Assembly: GCA_003248655.1 (NCBI GenBank)
Contig: QFPM01000033.1
Location: forward strand, 1 to 15,731
Direction: 5' to 3'
Length of the DNA: 15,731 nucleotides
From: Microbacterium sp.
GTDB taxonomy: Bacteria > Actinomycetota > Actinomycetes > Actinomycetales > Microbacteriaceae
Below are positions 6,914 to 14,132 of this stretch, one piece after another. The notes beneath the pieces are model-generated. The model saw only the letters and a program-made list of their open reading frames with translations. It was not told the origin of the DNA and made no database searches. Numbering within the stretch: the stretch's first letter is position 1; each line of letters begins with the position of its first letter. Both the position numbers and the translations under genes were made by a program.

Positions 6914-7762
6914 ATGGCTCGCACGAACGCGTCCGCGCGGCGCACAGGGACGGCGGTCGCCTTTGTCTTGATGTTCCTCGGCTCGCTCACCATGGTGCTG
7001 CCCTTCCTGTGGATGCTCTCCACCTCCCTCAAGGAGTCGCGGCTGGTCTTCACGAGCCCGCCGCAGTGGATTCCGTCACCCGTCGACTGGGCGAACTACG
7101 TCGAGGTGTGGAACATCGTTCCCCTGGCCTCGGGGCTGCTCAATAGCGCCATCGTGACGACCCTCGTCGTCGTGGTCGGAACGTTCTCATCGACGATGGC
7201 AGCCTTCGCCTTCGCGAAGCTCGAGTTCCCGTACAAGCGCGTGCTGTTCGTCGTGCTGCTGTCGACGATCATGGTGCCGCTGGTGGTGCTGATCATTCCC
7301 CAGTTCTTGTTGTTCGTGGAGCTGGGATGGATCGACACGCTGCTGCCCCTGATCGTGCCGGGGCTGCTGGGGAACGTGACGATGATCTTCTTCCTGCGCC
7401 AATACATGCTCGGCCTGGCCACGGAACTGCTCGAGGCCGCCAAGCTCGACGGCGCAGGCTTCTTCCGCATCTACTGGAGCATCTTCCTGCCACTGTGCAA
7501 GCCCGCCATCGCCGCGAACGTGATCATCGTCTTCATGGCGACCTGGAACGACTACCTCGGCCCGCTCATCTTCACGCACTCTCCCGAGAACGCGACCGTG
7601 CAGCTCGTGATCGCCTCGTTCAGTGCCTACTACGCGGAGCAGACGGACTTCCCGATGATCATGACGGCCTCGATCATCGCCGTGCTCCCCGTCGTCGTCC
7701 TCTTCACAGCTGCGCAGCGGTACTTCGTCGACTCGTTCGCGTTCTCGGGCATCAAGGGCTGA
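6914..7762 (+). CDS. ABC sugar permease, MalG/UgpE type
   Basis: A 282-residue second permease subunit. The first transmembrane segment spans about residues 13-36, followed by the external segment (SRLVFTSPPQWIPSPVDWANY) and five more membrane segments. The EAA loop is at about residues 175-200, LLEAAKLDGAGFFRIYWSIF followed by LPLCKP. The C-terminus, AQRYFVDSFAFSGIKG, is characteristic of MalG-type proteins. The ATG at 6914 is two bases after the previous stop, with GGGGGAG overlapping the end of that gene as ribosome binding site. A longer open frame runs upstream through the first permease gene in another frame, but the MalG homology starts at this ATG. The stop is four bases before the GH43 start. 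Confidence 0.93.
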   Translation: MARTNASARRTGTAVAFVLMFLGSLTMVLPFLWMLSTSLKESRLVFTSPPQWIPSPVDWANYVEVWNIVPLASGLLNSAIVTTLVVVVGTFSSTMAAFAFAKLEFPYKRVLFVVLLSTIMVPLVVLIIPQFLLFVELGWIDTLLPLIVPGLLGNVTMIFFLRQYMLGLATELLEAAKLDGAGFFRIYWSIFLPLCKPAIAANVIIVFMATWNDYLGPLIFTHSPENATVQLVIASFSAYYAEQTDFPMIMTASIIAVLPVVVLFTAAQRYFVDSFAFSGIKG

Positions 7763-7766
7763 GCGG

Positions 7767-9845
7767 ATGGGCAGATACGGCAACCCCATCGCTCGCAACG
7801 GCGACTTCGCCGACCCGTTCGTTCTGCGCCACGACGGCCTCTACTACCTGTACGCCACGAATCCCGATGTGCGCTGCTGGAGTTCTCGCGACCTCGTGAA
7901 CTGGACGCTCGAGGGTCCGACGATCGCCCCCGACGTATTCCCGGGGCTCGTCCCGTTCGCGCCCGAGGTCGTCTACGACGACGGCGTCTTCCACATGTAC
8001 ACGTCGCCCTCGGGCTTCGGTCACGTCGTCTTGAGTTCCGCATCGCCAACGGGTCCGTTCGAGCCGGTGTCGCCGAATGTCGGCCACGCGATCGACGGGC
8101 ACGTGTTCGTCGATGACGACGGAGCCCGGTATTTCTACTGGGCGGGAGACGAGGGCATCTGGGGATGCCGGTTGCTCGGTGCCGACGGCTTCGGAGAACC
8201 GGTGCTCACGGGCATCCACATGAACGGATGGACCGAGGGCCCGTTCGTCCTCAAGCGTGACGGGCTCTACTACATGACGCTCACCGGGAACCACTATCTG
8301 AGCCCCGGGTACCGGATCGACGCGGCGTGGAGCGACGACCCGCTCCGCGGATGGCGCGGAGACCCACTCAACCCGATACTCGTGAGCACCACGGGGGACC
8401 TCGTGGGCCTGGGGCACTCGAGCAGCGTCATCGGACCCGACCTGGTGTCGACCTGGATCGCGTACCACAACTTCAACCCCGACGCCTCGCGAGACCTCGA
8501 CCTCGACCGTCAGGTGCACAGCGGTCGAAGTCTTCAGGTCCTCGGCCCGACGCGCTCCGCGCGGGCACCCGAACCGCCCGACGAGCGAGTCGACTGGTCC
8601 GATTCGGGAGCGGATCAGTGGGCGGTCGAGGCGGGCGAACTCGCGGTCACGAATGACCGCGGAGTGCTCACCGGGGGGCAGATTCGTGCCCGTTGGCGCG
8701 TCGACCCCGGCCCCGAGTTCACGGCAGAGCTCTGCCTCACCGGCGGCGTTCTCGTTCTCGACGGGACGACCGTTCCCCTTCCACCAGCACTCGACATCGA
8801 CGTTCTCCACACGTGGCGTGTCGAGTCCCGGGGCGCCGAAGCGCGCGTACTGGTGGACGCGCGACTCGCGGGGGTGCTGCCCTCGTCGCCGTCGACCTCG
8901 ATTGCCATCGAGGGGTCCGGGTCCGTCCACATCGGCTCGGTCTCGCTGACTCGCCGGACTCCGGATGCCGCCGATCGCGCGAGCCTCAAGCCCGTTCCGG
9001 GGAGGTTCTGGGCGGCGCTCGGCACCGACGGACCCACCGCGGTCGACTGCTTCACCGACGACGTCATGTCGGCCGAGAGAATCCGCATCGCCCCGGGGGC
9101 GTCGATCCACTACGAGCTGGACGTCCCGCACCCCGGCCCCTATCGCGTGCATGTCTCGGGCGACTTCGACGCGGGAACCGAGATGGCGCTGGACATCGAC
9201 GGCGCCCGTGTTCCGATGGCGTCCGCCGGACCGAGCACCCTCGTGTCCTGCGATGCCGTGCTCTCTCGACCGACCACCCTGATTCGGCTCGAGGGCGTGA
9301 CCGGCACGCCGATCGTCGATCTCGTCACCGTGGCGCCGATGCCCCATCCCGGGCCGCCCGAGGTGACCGACAAGCGCATGCGGGGGATCGGCAAGCGCGT
9401 TCTGCCCGGACGCTACGACGACGTCGAGCTCGCGGCGCGGGTCGTGGTGGAGTTCGACGCCGACGACGCCCACGCGGATCTGCTCGTTCGGGCGGACCAG
9501 CTCTCCGAGGGCGGCGAAGGCGACGACCCGATGCTCGGGACGGACTTCTTGCTCGGATACTCGGTGCAGCTCCACGCGAACCGCGTGGTGCTCGCCCGCC
9601 ACGACTACCGGGAACGCGTGCTCGGACAGCACCTCGTCCCGGTTGACCCGTCGATTGCGCACGATCTCGTCGTGCGCTGCCTCGGCGGTTCGCTCTCGGT
9701 CGAACTCGACGGCCGACGCATCCTCGATGTCGACGACGCACTGCCTCATGTGCTCGGTCATGTCGGGATGCGCACGTGGAATGCCCACCTGCACGTCGAG
9801 AGTCTTCGCGTCGTCCCAGGCGGTCGTTCCCGCGCCATCGAGTAG
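7767..9845 (+). CDS. Multidomain GH43 glycosidase, cytoplasmic
   Basis: A 692-residue protein. Residues 1 to about 270 form a five-bladed-propeller GH43 domain with the three expected acidic residues: base D16 in FADPFVL, pKa-setting D110 in HAIDGHVF, and acid E157 in WTEGPFVLKRDGLYYM. A GLGHSSSV block near 215 is also typical of the family. GH43 enzymes cleave arabinofuranosyl or xylosyl linkages with inversion. The remaining 420 residues are beta-rich: a short sandwich (about 285-395), a CBM6/35-like module (about 425-515) and a laminin-G/DUF1080-like module (about 520-690, with LLGYSVQLHANRVVLARHDY). No signal peptide is present, so these modules work inside the cell, perhaps by shaping the active site. 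The start is four bases after the MalG stop with only a weak ribosome binding site, suggesting coupling. Substrate is inferred as arabino-oligosaccharide. Confidence 0.85.
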   Translation: MGRYGNPIARNGDFADPFVLRHDGLYYLYATNPDVRCWSSRDLVNWTLEGPTIAPDVFPGLVPFAPEVVYDDGVFHMYTSPSGFGHVVLSSASPTGPFEPVSPNVGHAIDGHVFVDDDGARYFYWAGDEGIWGCRLLGADGFGEPVLTGIHMNGWTEGPFVLKRDGLYYMTLTGNHYLSPGYRIDAAWSDDPLRGWRGDPLNPILVSTTGDLVGLGHSSSVIGPDLVSTWIAYHNFNPDASRDLDLDRQVHSGRSLQVLGPTRSARAPEPPDERVDWSDSGADQWAVEAGELAVTNDRGVLTGGQIRARWRVDPGPEFTAELCLTGGVLVLDGTTVPLPPALDIDVLHTWRVESRGAEARVLVDARLAGVLPSSPSTSIAIEGSGSVHIGSVSLTRRTPDAADRASLKPVPGRFWAALGTDGPTAVDCFTDDVMSAERIRIAPGASIHYELDVPHPGPYRVHVSGDFDAGTEMALDIDGARVPMASAGPSTLVSCDAVLSRPTTLIRLEGVTGTPIVDLVTVAPMPHPGPPEVTDKRMRGIGKRVLPGRYDDVELAARVVVEFDADDAHADLLVRADQLSEGGEGDDPMLGTDFLLGYSVQLHANRVVLARHDYRERVLGQHLVPVDPSIAHDLVVRCLGGSLSVELDGRRILDVDDALPHVLGHVGMRTWNAHLHVESLRVVPGGRSRAIE

Positions 9846-9913
9846 GGACGGGACGGGTTCTCCCTCTGTTCGGTGGTGCGCGTCACTCGCTGGAAAACGA
9901 TAAGGAGAAAGAA

Positions 9914-12301
9914 ATGATCAGCATCCCCGCAGTGCGGCGGAGATGGTACGTCGCAGCAGCGTTGCTCGCGGCTCTCGTCTTCGTCCTGCAGGCCGTCGTC
10001 GGATCGGCGCCGGCCTTCGCCTCCCCGGGCTCGATCGTGGCCTCGCCCAGCTCGGGCACCGGCCTGGAGAACAACGACTACCCCCGCATCATCCGACTCG
10101 CTGCGAGCGCCGATACGAGCAAGCGAGGCGACCTGCTCGTGATGTACAGCATCAACGACACGGGGGTGCGCACGCACTCGGTCGTCAAGCGCAGCACCGA
10201 TAACGGGGCGACCTGGACGACCATCAGCACCCTGTACTCGCCGACGCCCGGCTGGGGCATCTACTTCGGCTCCATGTATGAGCTGCCGGTCGCCGCTGGT
10301 GGCCTCCCGGCCGGCACGATCATCGCGGCCGGAAACGCGTGGGACAACGTCAACTGGGGTTTCCAGGAGGTCCAGACCTTCATCAGCACCGACTACGGCG
10401 TCACGTGGACGCAGCGGGGTAACTGCACGACCAAGTCCGGCAGCCCGAGCGCCGTCGCGACGGGGTTGTGGGAACCGGAGATCATCCTCAACGCCGACGG
10501 CAAGCTCGCGTGTCACTTCTCGGACGAGCGGCTGCGGTCGTCGGGCTACTACCAGAAGCTCGTGATGGTGACCTCGACCGACGGGGGAGTCACCTGGGGC
10601 AGTCAGGTGGACACGGTCGCGATCGGCGACTCGAGCAGCAGGCCCGGGATGCCGGTGGTCCGAAAGCTCGGCAACGGCACGTACGCAATGGCTTTCGAGT
10701 TGTGTCGTGACTCGGTGGGCAATGCCGATCAGACGTGCCGGGTCTATCTCAAGACGTCTCCGGATGGCGCGAACTGGGGTTCCGCATCGAGCCTCGGATC
10801 ACTCGTCCAGACTCCCGACGGCCGCCAGCTGCTTCACACTCCCGGTCTGGCCTGGACGCCGAGCGGCGGGCCGAACGGCACGCTCATCATCGCCGGCCAG
10901 CGGGTGGTGACGGGGTCGGACGGACCGACGACGGTCGTCCGCCCCGAGACCGGGCGGGTGGTGTTCACGAACACGAACAACGGATCCGGCACGTGGAACG
11001 TCCTCTCGGCCCCCGTCACGATCGACCCGACGGGCGACTACAACAACGGACCGGGGAAGCACTGTGCGAACTACAGCCCGAGTCTCGTGCCGACGGCCAC
11101 CGGCACCGCCGTGATGATGGTCACGCCGCGGTTCGTCGCCGGGTCGACCACTCGGTGCGACATCCGCTTCGGCGTGGGTCCGGTGGGAACGCTACCGCTC
11201 TACGCCCCGTTCGCCTCGGGCAACGACATGGGGTGGGCGACGTACGGCGGCTCATGGTCGGTCAGCGGAGGCATCTACTCGCAGTCGGGCGGATCGTCCG
11301 GCCCCAAGTCGCTCGTGGGTTCCGCGGCGTGGACCGATGTCACGGTGACCACCGACCTCCGGCTCGACAGTGCGGGTCAGGCCGGCGTCCTCCTGCGCAC
11401 GACGAGCCCGGGGGTGGGCGCCGACAACCACACGGGTTACTACGTCGGAATCGAGACGAACAACACGCTGTTCATCGGCAAGCAGGTGAACAACTGGACG
11501 GGGCTCTCGTCCACCGGGGTCTCCGGCGGAGTCGTCACGGGTGCCTGGTACAACCTCCAGGTGACGATGGTGGGATGCTCGATCACCGCGGTCCTCAAGC
11601 GCGACGACTCCACCGCGACGACGACCACGTCGGCCACCGACCCGAGTTGCCTCGCTAGCGGTCAGGTCGGCGTCCGGTCGCACCTGACGTCGGCGTCCTT
11701 CAGAAACGTCCAGGTGACGGCCGCGGGCTCCTCGACCGCTCCGACGTACAGCGACAGCTGGGCATCCGGAGGCGCGACCGGCTGGACCTCCTATGGAGGC
11801 ACCTGGTCGACCGTCGCGTCCGGCGGCGTTCAGCGTCAGACCGCGTCGGGAACGAACGGGCCGAAGCAGTCCTCGCCGGTCTCGGGCGATGCGTACACCG
11901 TCGTCTCCGACGTGCGCATCACGAGTCTGACCGCGCCGAGCGGCAACGGCGGGCTCATGGCCCGCGCGAGTTCGCTGGGCACGGGTCCCGACGCCTACGT
12001 GGGATATTTCGCGGGGGTGGACGGCAGCACTTCCCAGCTGTCCCTCGGTCGCGCCAACTCGACCACGTGGACGCCGTTGGCCAACACGACGGTGCCCGGG
12101 GGCGTGGCGCTCAACTCCTGGTATCGCGTGACCCTGCGCGCGACCGGCTGCACGATCGTCGCGACGGCGCAATCGACCTCGTCGTGGGATCAGGCGGTCG
12201 TGTCGGTGACGGATGCCGGGTGCCCCTCGACGGGCGCGGCAGGCATCAGAGGGATGGTCGCGGCGACGGACTTCCGGGAGTTCGCGGTGACCAAGGGCTG
12301 A
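9914..12301 (+). CDS. Secreted sialidase-fold enzyme, GH93 exo-arabinanase-like
   Basis: A 795-residue secreted enzyme. The Sec signal peptide ends at about AFA-S (36/37). Residues about 40-430 form a BNR-type propeller with Asp boxes STDNGATW (94-101), STDYGVTW (158-165), STDGGVTW (221-228) and SPDGANW (282-288). LWEPEI (E187, E189), FSDER and RPGMPVV followed by GTYAMAFE (E262) resemble GH93 exo-alpha-1,5-L-arabinanases, which release arabinobiose. The spacing between these glutamates is close to that of the two catalytic glutamates reported in fungal GH93, from memory. A sialidase is the main alternative, but the Arg triad is not evident. Two homologous sugar-binding-type repeats fill the C-terminus. 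AAGGAG six bases before ATG 9914 fixes the start; the open frame from 9776 lies inside GH43. It is the last gene of the operon. Confidence 0.72.
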   Translation: MISIPAVRRRWYVAAALLAALVFVLQAVVGSAPAFASPGSIVASPSSGTGLENNDYPRIIRLAASADTSKRGDLLVMYSINDTGVRTHSVVKRSTDNGATWTTISTLYSPTPGWGIYFGSMYELPVAAGGLPAGTIIAAGNAWDNVNWGFQEVQTFISTDYGVTWTQRGNCTTKSGSPSAVATGLWEPEIILNADGKLACHFSDERLRSSGYYQKLVMVTSTDGGVTWGSQVDTVAIGDSSSRPGMPVVRKLGNGTYAMAFELCRDSVGNADQTCRVYLKTSPDGANWGSASSLGSLVQTPDGRQLLHTPGLAWTPSGGPNGTLIIAGQRVVTGSDGPTTVVRPETGRVVFTNTNNGSGTWNVLSAPVTIDPTGDYNNGPGKHCANYSPSLVPTATGTAVMMVTPRFVAGSTTRCDIRFGVGPVGTLPLYAPFASGNDMGWATYGGSWSVSGGIYSQSGGSSGPKSLVGSAAWTDVTVTTDLRLDSAGQAGVLLRTTSPGVGADNHTGYYVGIETNNTLFIGKQVNNWTGLSSTGVSGGVVTGAWYNLQVTMVGCSITAVLKRDDSTATTTTSATDPSCLASGQVGVRSHLTSASFRNVQVTAAGSSTAPTYSDSWASGGATGWTSYGGTWSTVASGGVQRQTASGTNGPKQSSPVSGDAYTVVSDVRITSLTAPSGNGGLMARASSLGTGPDAYVGYFAGVDGSTSQLSLGRANSTTWTPLANTTVPGGVALNSWYRVTLRATGCTIVATAQSTSSWDQAVVSVTDAGCPSTGAAGIRGMVAATDFREFAVTKG
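11211..12298 (+). repeat. Tandem pair of C-terminal binding-module repeats
   Basis: Copy 1 (about 11211-11720, residues 433-602) and copy 2 (about 11752-12298, residues 613-795) share the same landmarks. These are GWATYGGSWS versus GWTSYGGTWS, SGPKSL versus NGPKQS, GYYVGIE versus GYFAGVD, AWYNLQVTMVGCSI versus SWYRVTLRATGCTI, and a second cysteine in DPSC versus DAGC. The paired cysteines probably form one disulfide per copy. The fold looks like the laminin-G/CBM66-type sandwich. The copies have diverged, so this is an old duplication within the gene. Confidence 0.75.
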
Positions 12302-12322
12302 TCGCGCGACCGGCGCGGTCAG

Positions 12323-12357
12323 GCGTGCCGGTCGGGTTCGAGTCTCGACCGGCACGC
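12323..12357 (+). terminator. Hairpin at the end of the carbohydrate operon
   Basis: A 12-bp perfect stem (GCGTGCCGGTCG, 12323-12334, with its complement at 12346-12357) and an 11-base loop lie 22 bases after the stop of the GH93-like gene. No T-run follows, so it is either a weak intrinsic terminator of the GC-rich actinobacterial kind or a transcript-protecting stem. It separates the sugar operon from the riboswitch. Confidence 0.6.
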
Positions 12358-12372
12358 TCCTCGCCGAACGGC

Positions 12373-12378
12373 TAGACT
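12373..12378 (+). promoter_or_regulatory. Possible -10 box of the riboswitch transcript
   Basis: TAGACT fits the TAnnnT pattern and lies about eight bases before the first conserved bases of the riboswitch, where a start site would be expected. No convincing -35 box is seen 17 bases upstream, so the call rests on position. Confidence 0.4.
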
Positions 12379-12385
12379 GGCCGCG

Positions 12386-12510
12386 CGAAGGGGAGTATCC
12401 CACTCCACCGACCTCGTCAAGACGAACCCCGATGCCGTGGTTCCGGGGCCAGTGACGCACGTACAGTGCGGGGGAGAGACTTTCGGCACCGATCCCTGCC
12501 CTCCTCCCCG
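12386..12510 (+). promoter_or_regulatory. yybP-ykoY manganese riboswitch
   Basis: The 5' part has AAGGGGAGTA (12388-12397) and CGTCAA (12415-12420). The 3' part has GAGACTTT (12476-12483) in a stem context, and CTCCCC (12504-12509) can pair back to GGGGAG. These are the conserved pieces, in the right order and spacing, of the yybP-ykoY element, which binds Mn2+ and precedes terC/alx and mntP genes. It ends 11 bases before the ATG of a terC-family gene. Metal binding would expose the ribosome binding region or allow read-through; which mechanism applies is not clear. The gene it serves is now interrupted by an insertion sequence. Confidence 0.8.
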
Positions 12511-12846
12511 AACGGAATCCATGGAAGCCGCACTGCCCGCCTGGTTCGAGATCACCTCGTTCGTCGTCCTGCTCCTGATCCTCGCCGTCGACCTCGTCCT
12601 CGCCTACAAGCGTCCGCACATCCCCTCCACCCGGGAGTCGGCGCTCTGGGTGAGCTTCTATGTCGGGCTCGCGCTGGTGTTCGCGCTGCTGATGCTCTGG
12701 CAGGGATCGGTCGATCACGCCGCCGAGTTCATCGCCGGCTGGGTCACCGAGTACTCGCTGTCGATCGACAACCTCTTCGTCTTCGTCATCATCATGGGGA
12801 GGTTCTCGGTTCCGAGGAAGTACCAGCAGGAGGTGCTCATGGTGGG

Positions 12847-12849
12847 CAT
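12847..12849 (+). repeat. Target-site duplication CAT, left copy
   Basis: CAT here is repeated at 14133-14135 directly outside the other IS end. A 3-bp duplication is normal for IS3-family elements. Using one copy restores the terC frame, which confirms the boundary. Confidence 0.85.
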
Positions 12850-12874
12850 GGGCGTGAGGAACGAACTGGTGACA
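12850..12874 (+). repeat. IS terminal inverted repeat, left
   Basis: It starts GGGCGTGAGGAACGAACTGG and ends TGACA at 12874. It matches the reverse complement of 14108-14132 at all 25 positions. Confidence 0.93.
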
Positions 12875-12882
12875 GGTTCGGT

Positions 12883-13761
12883 TTAGGCCGCGAGGGATCG
12901 CGACTGGGCTAGCTTCGCTTCGAACTCGATCGGGGTCAACCCTCCGAGGGTGTCCTGGGCGCGTTGCCGGTGATACTTCCGCTCGATCCAGACCACGATC
13001 GCCAAGCGCAGCTCTTGCCTCGTCGCCCACCGTTGCTGGTTCAGGACGTTCGTCTGCAGCAACGACCAGAAGCTCTCCATCGCAGCGTTGTCCCCAGCGG
13101 CGCCAACGCGGCCCATCGAGCCGACCATGTCGTGACGACGCAACTCCCTGGCCATCGCTCGACTGCGAAACTGACTGCCCCTGTCGGCATGCAGAATGCA
13201 GCCCGCGACGTCCCCACGTCGGGCGACGGCATTGCGCAGAGCATCAACGGCAAGCTTCGCCGTCATGCGCTCACTGATGGAATAGCCGACGATCCGGTTC
13301 GAGAAGACATCCTTGATCGCGCAGCAATAGAGCTTGCCCTCGGTCGCCGTGCGGTGCTCGGTGATGTCGGTCAACCAAAGCCGGTTCGGCGCGTCCGCGC
13401 GGAACACGCGCTGCACGTGATCGTCGAACACCGGCGGGCCAACCTTCTTACCCTTCCCCCGCCTGCGACGCTGAGCCGAGGAGAGAATCCCCGCCTGAGA
13501 ACACAACTTCCACGCAGTCCGCCGGCTCATCCGCCAGCCCGCCCTGCGGGCCTCGTCGGCAAGATATCGATAGCCGAACGTCGGGTCCTCAGCGTGAGCA
13601 TCGTGGAGGGCATTGATCCGATATGCGCGCAGCACGTCCGCATCCCGGATCGGATCCTTCCGCCACCGGTAGTAGGGCTGGCGGGCGAGCTTCAAGACCC
13701 GGCACGACACCGTCACGGGAATCCCCGCCTCGGCGAGCTCAGCAACGAGCGGGTAGATCAT
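12883..13761 (-). CDS. IS3-family transposase OrfB (DDE integrase)
   Basis: A 292-residue catalytic subunit of an IS3-type transposase. An N-terminal helix-rich region (HTH_21-like, about 40-95, with DPTFGYRYLADEARRAGW) precedes the integrase core. The catalytic triad is D132 in LWLTDITEH, D193 in LHADRGSQF and E229 in GDNAAMESFW. Thirty-five residues lie between D193 and E229, the canonical DD(35)E spacing. The start ATG at 13761 overlaps the orfA stop as ATGA, and a slippery heptamer immediately precedes it, so the working protein is probably an OrfAB fusion of about 393 residues. The stop lies 8 bases inside the left repeat boundary. No frameshift or stop interrupts the gene. Confidence 0.95.
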   Translation of the reverse strand: MIYPLVAELAEAGIPVTVSCRVLKLARQPYYRWRKDPIRDADVLRAYRINALHDAHAEDPTFGYRYLADEARRAGWRMSRRTAWKLCSQAGILSSAQRRRRGKGKKVGPPVFDDHVQRVFRADAPNRLWLTDITEHRTATEGKLYCCAIKDVFSNRIVGYSISERMTAKLAVDALRNAVARRGDVAGCILHADRGSQFRSRAMARELRRHDMVGSMGRVGAAGDNAAMESFWSLLQTNVLNQQRWATRQELRLAIVVWIERKYHRQRAQDTLGGLTPIEFEAKLAQSRSLAA

Positions 13762-14063
13762 TTTGGGGAGCCACCGAGTTTCAGATTCGCCTGCGACAAA
13801 TACGCCGCCGCCTTCCGCAGCACCTCGTTCTCCTGCTCGAGCAACCGATTCCGGCGACGCAACTCCCGCACCTCGACCGCTTCGTCCGCTGTTTGGCCGG
13901 GACGGGCGCCTTCCTCGATATCGGCTTGGCGCAGCCAGTTCTGCAACGTCGCCTCACTGATACCGAAGTCAGTGGCGACTTGCTTGAGCGTGACACCGCT
14001 CTCGCGGCGTCGGGCGACCGCAACGACGTCCTCGCGGAACTCTCTGGGATAGGGACCGGGCAT
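13758..14063 (-). CDS. IS3-family OrfA (helix-turn-helix protein)
   Basis: A 101-residue protein with an N-terminal helix-turn-helix of the HTH_Tnp_1/IS3 kind (about residues 5-50, PREFREDVVAVARRRESG then VTLKQVATDFGISEATLQNW). A leucine-zipper-like coiled coil follows (about 65-90, VRELRRRNRLLEQENEVLRK). It binds the IS ends and, fused to OrfB by frameshifting, forms the transposase. ATG 14063 is chosen because AAGGA sits seven bases upstream; a GTG at 14069 would be too close to it. The gene ends in a 4-base overlap with orfB. Confidence 0.92.
   Translation of the reverse strand: MPGPYPREFREDVVAVARRRESGVTLKQVATDFGISEATLQNWLRQADIEEGARPGQTADEAVEVRELRRRNRLLEQENEVLRKAAAYLSQANLKLGGSPK
13761..13767 (-). 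promoter_or_regulatory. -1 ribosomal frameshift heptamer of the IS
   Basis: On the coding strand the sequence is C CCA AAA followed directly by the orfA stop TGA, the X XXY YYZ form of a -1 slippery site. A slip here continues from the orfA lysine codon into the ATG of orfB. Stop-start overlap reinitiation is a second possible route to OrfB. Confidence 0.7.
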
Positions 14064-14107
14064 GATCACATCCTTCCCGTCAGCGCCTTGCGGCGCTAAC
14101 GATCAGT

Positions 14108-14132
14108 TGTCACCAGTTCGTTCCTCACGCCC
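14108..14132 (-). repeat. IS terminal inverted repeat, right
   Basis: This is the reverse complement of 12850-12874, with all 25 bases matching. The second copy of the CAT duplication follows at 14133-14135. Confidence 0.93.

Larger units (their letters stand above)
12850..14132 (-). mobile_element. IS3-family insertion sequence, 1283 bp
   Basis: The element is bounded by 25-bp identical terminal inverted repeats (12850-12874 and 14108-14132) and a 3-bp CAT duplication. It carries orfA and orfB in the -1 frame relation typical of IS3. Both open frames are undamaged and the ends are identical, so it is probably recent and still able to move. Its genes run opposite to the terC gene it interrupts. 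A 6-bp hairpin, AGCGCC/GGCGCT (14082-14097), lies between the right repeat and orfA and may damp transposase expression from outside transcription. Confidence 0.95.

Noticed and set aside
7752..9794. 680-codon minus-strand frame across the GH43 gene
   Set aside because: It mirrors the GH43 frame, has the same antisense composition and no domain; the plus strand has catalytic motifs.
11252..13030. 592-codon minus-strand frame covering the end of the GH93-like gene, the riboswitch and the terC 5' part
   Set aside because: It runs through three unrelated features, including a structured RNA and an IS end, so it cannot be a conserved gene.
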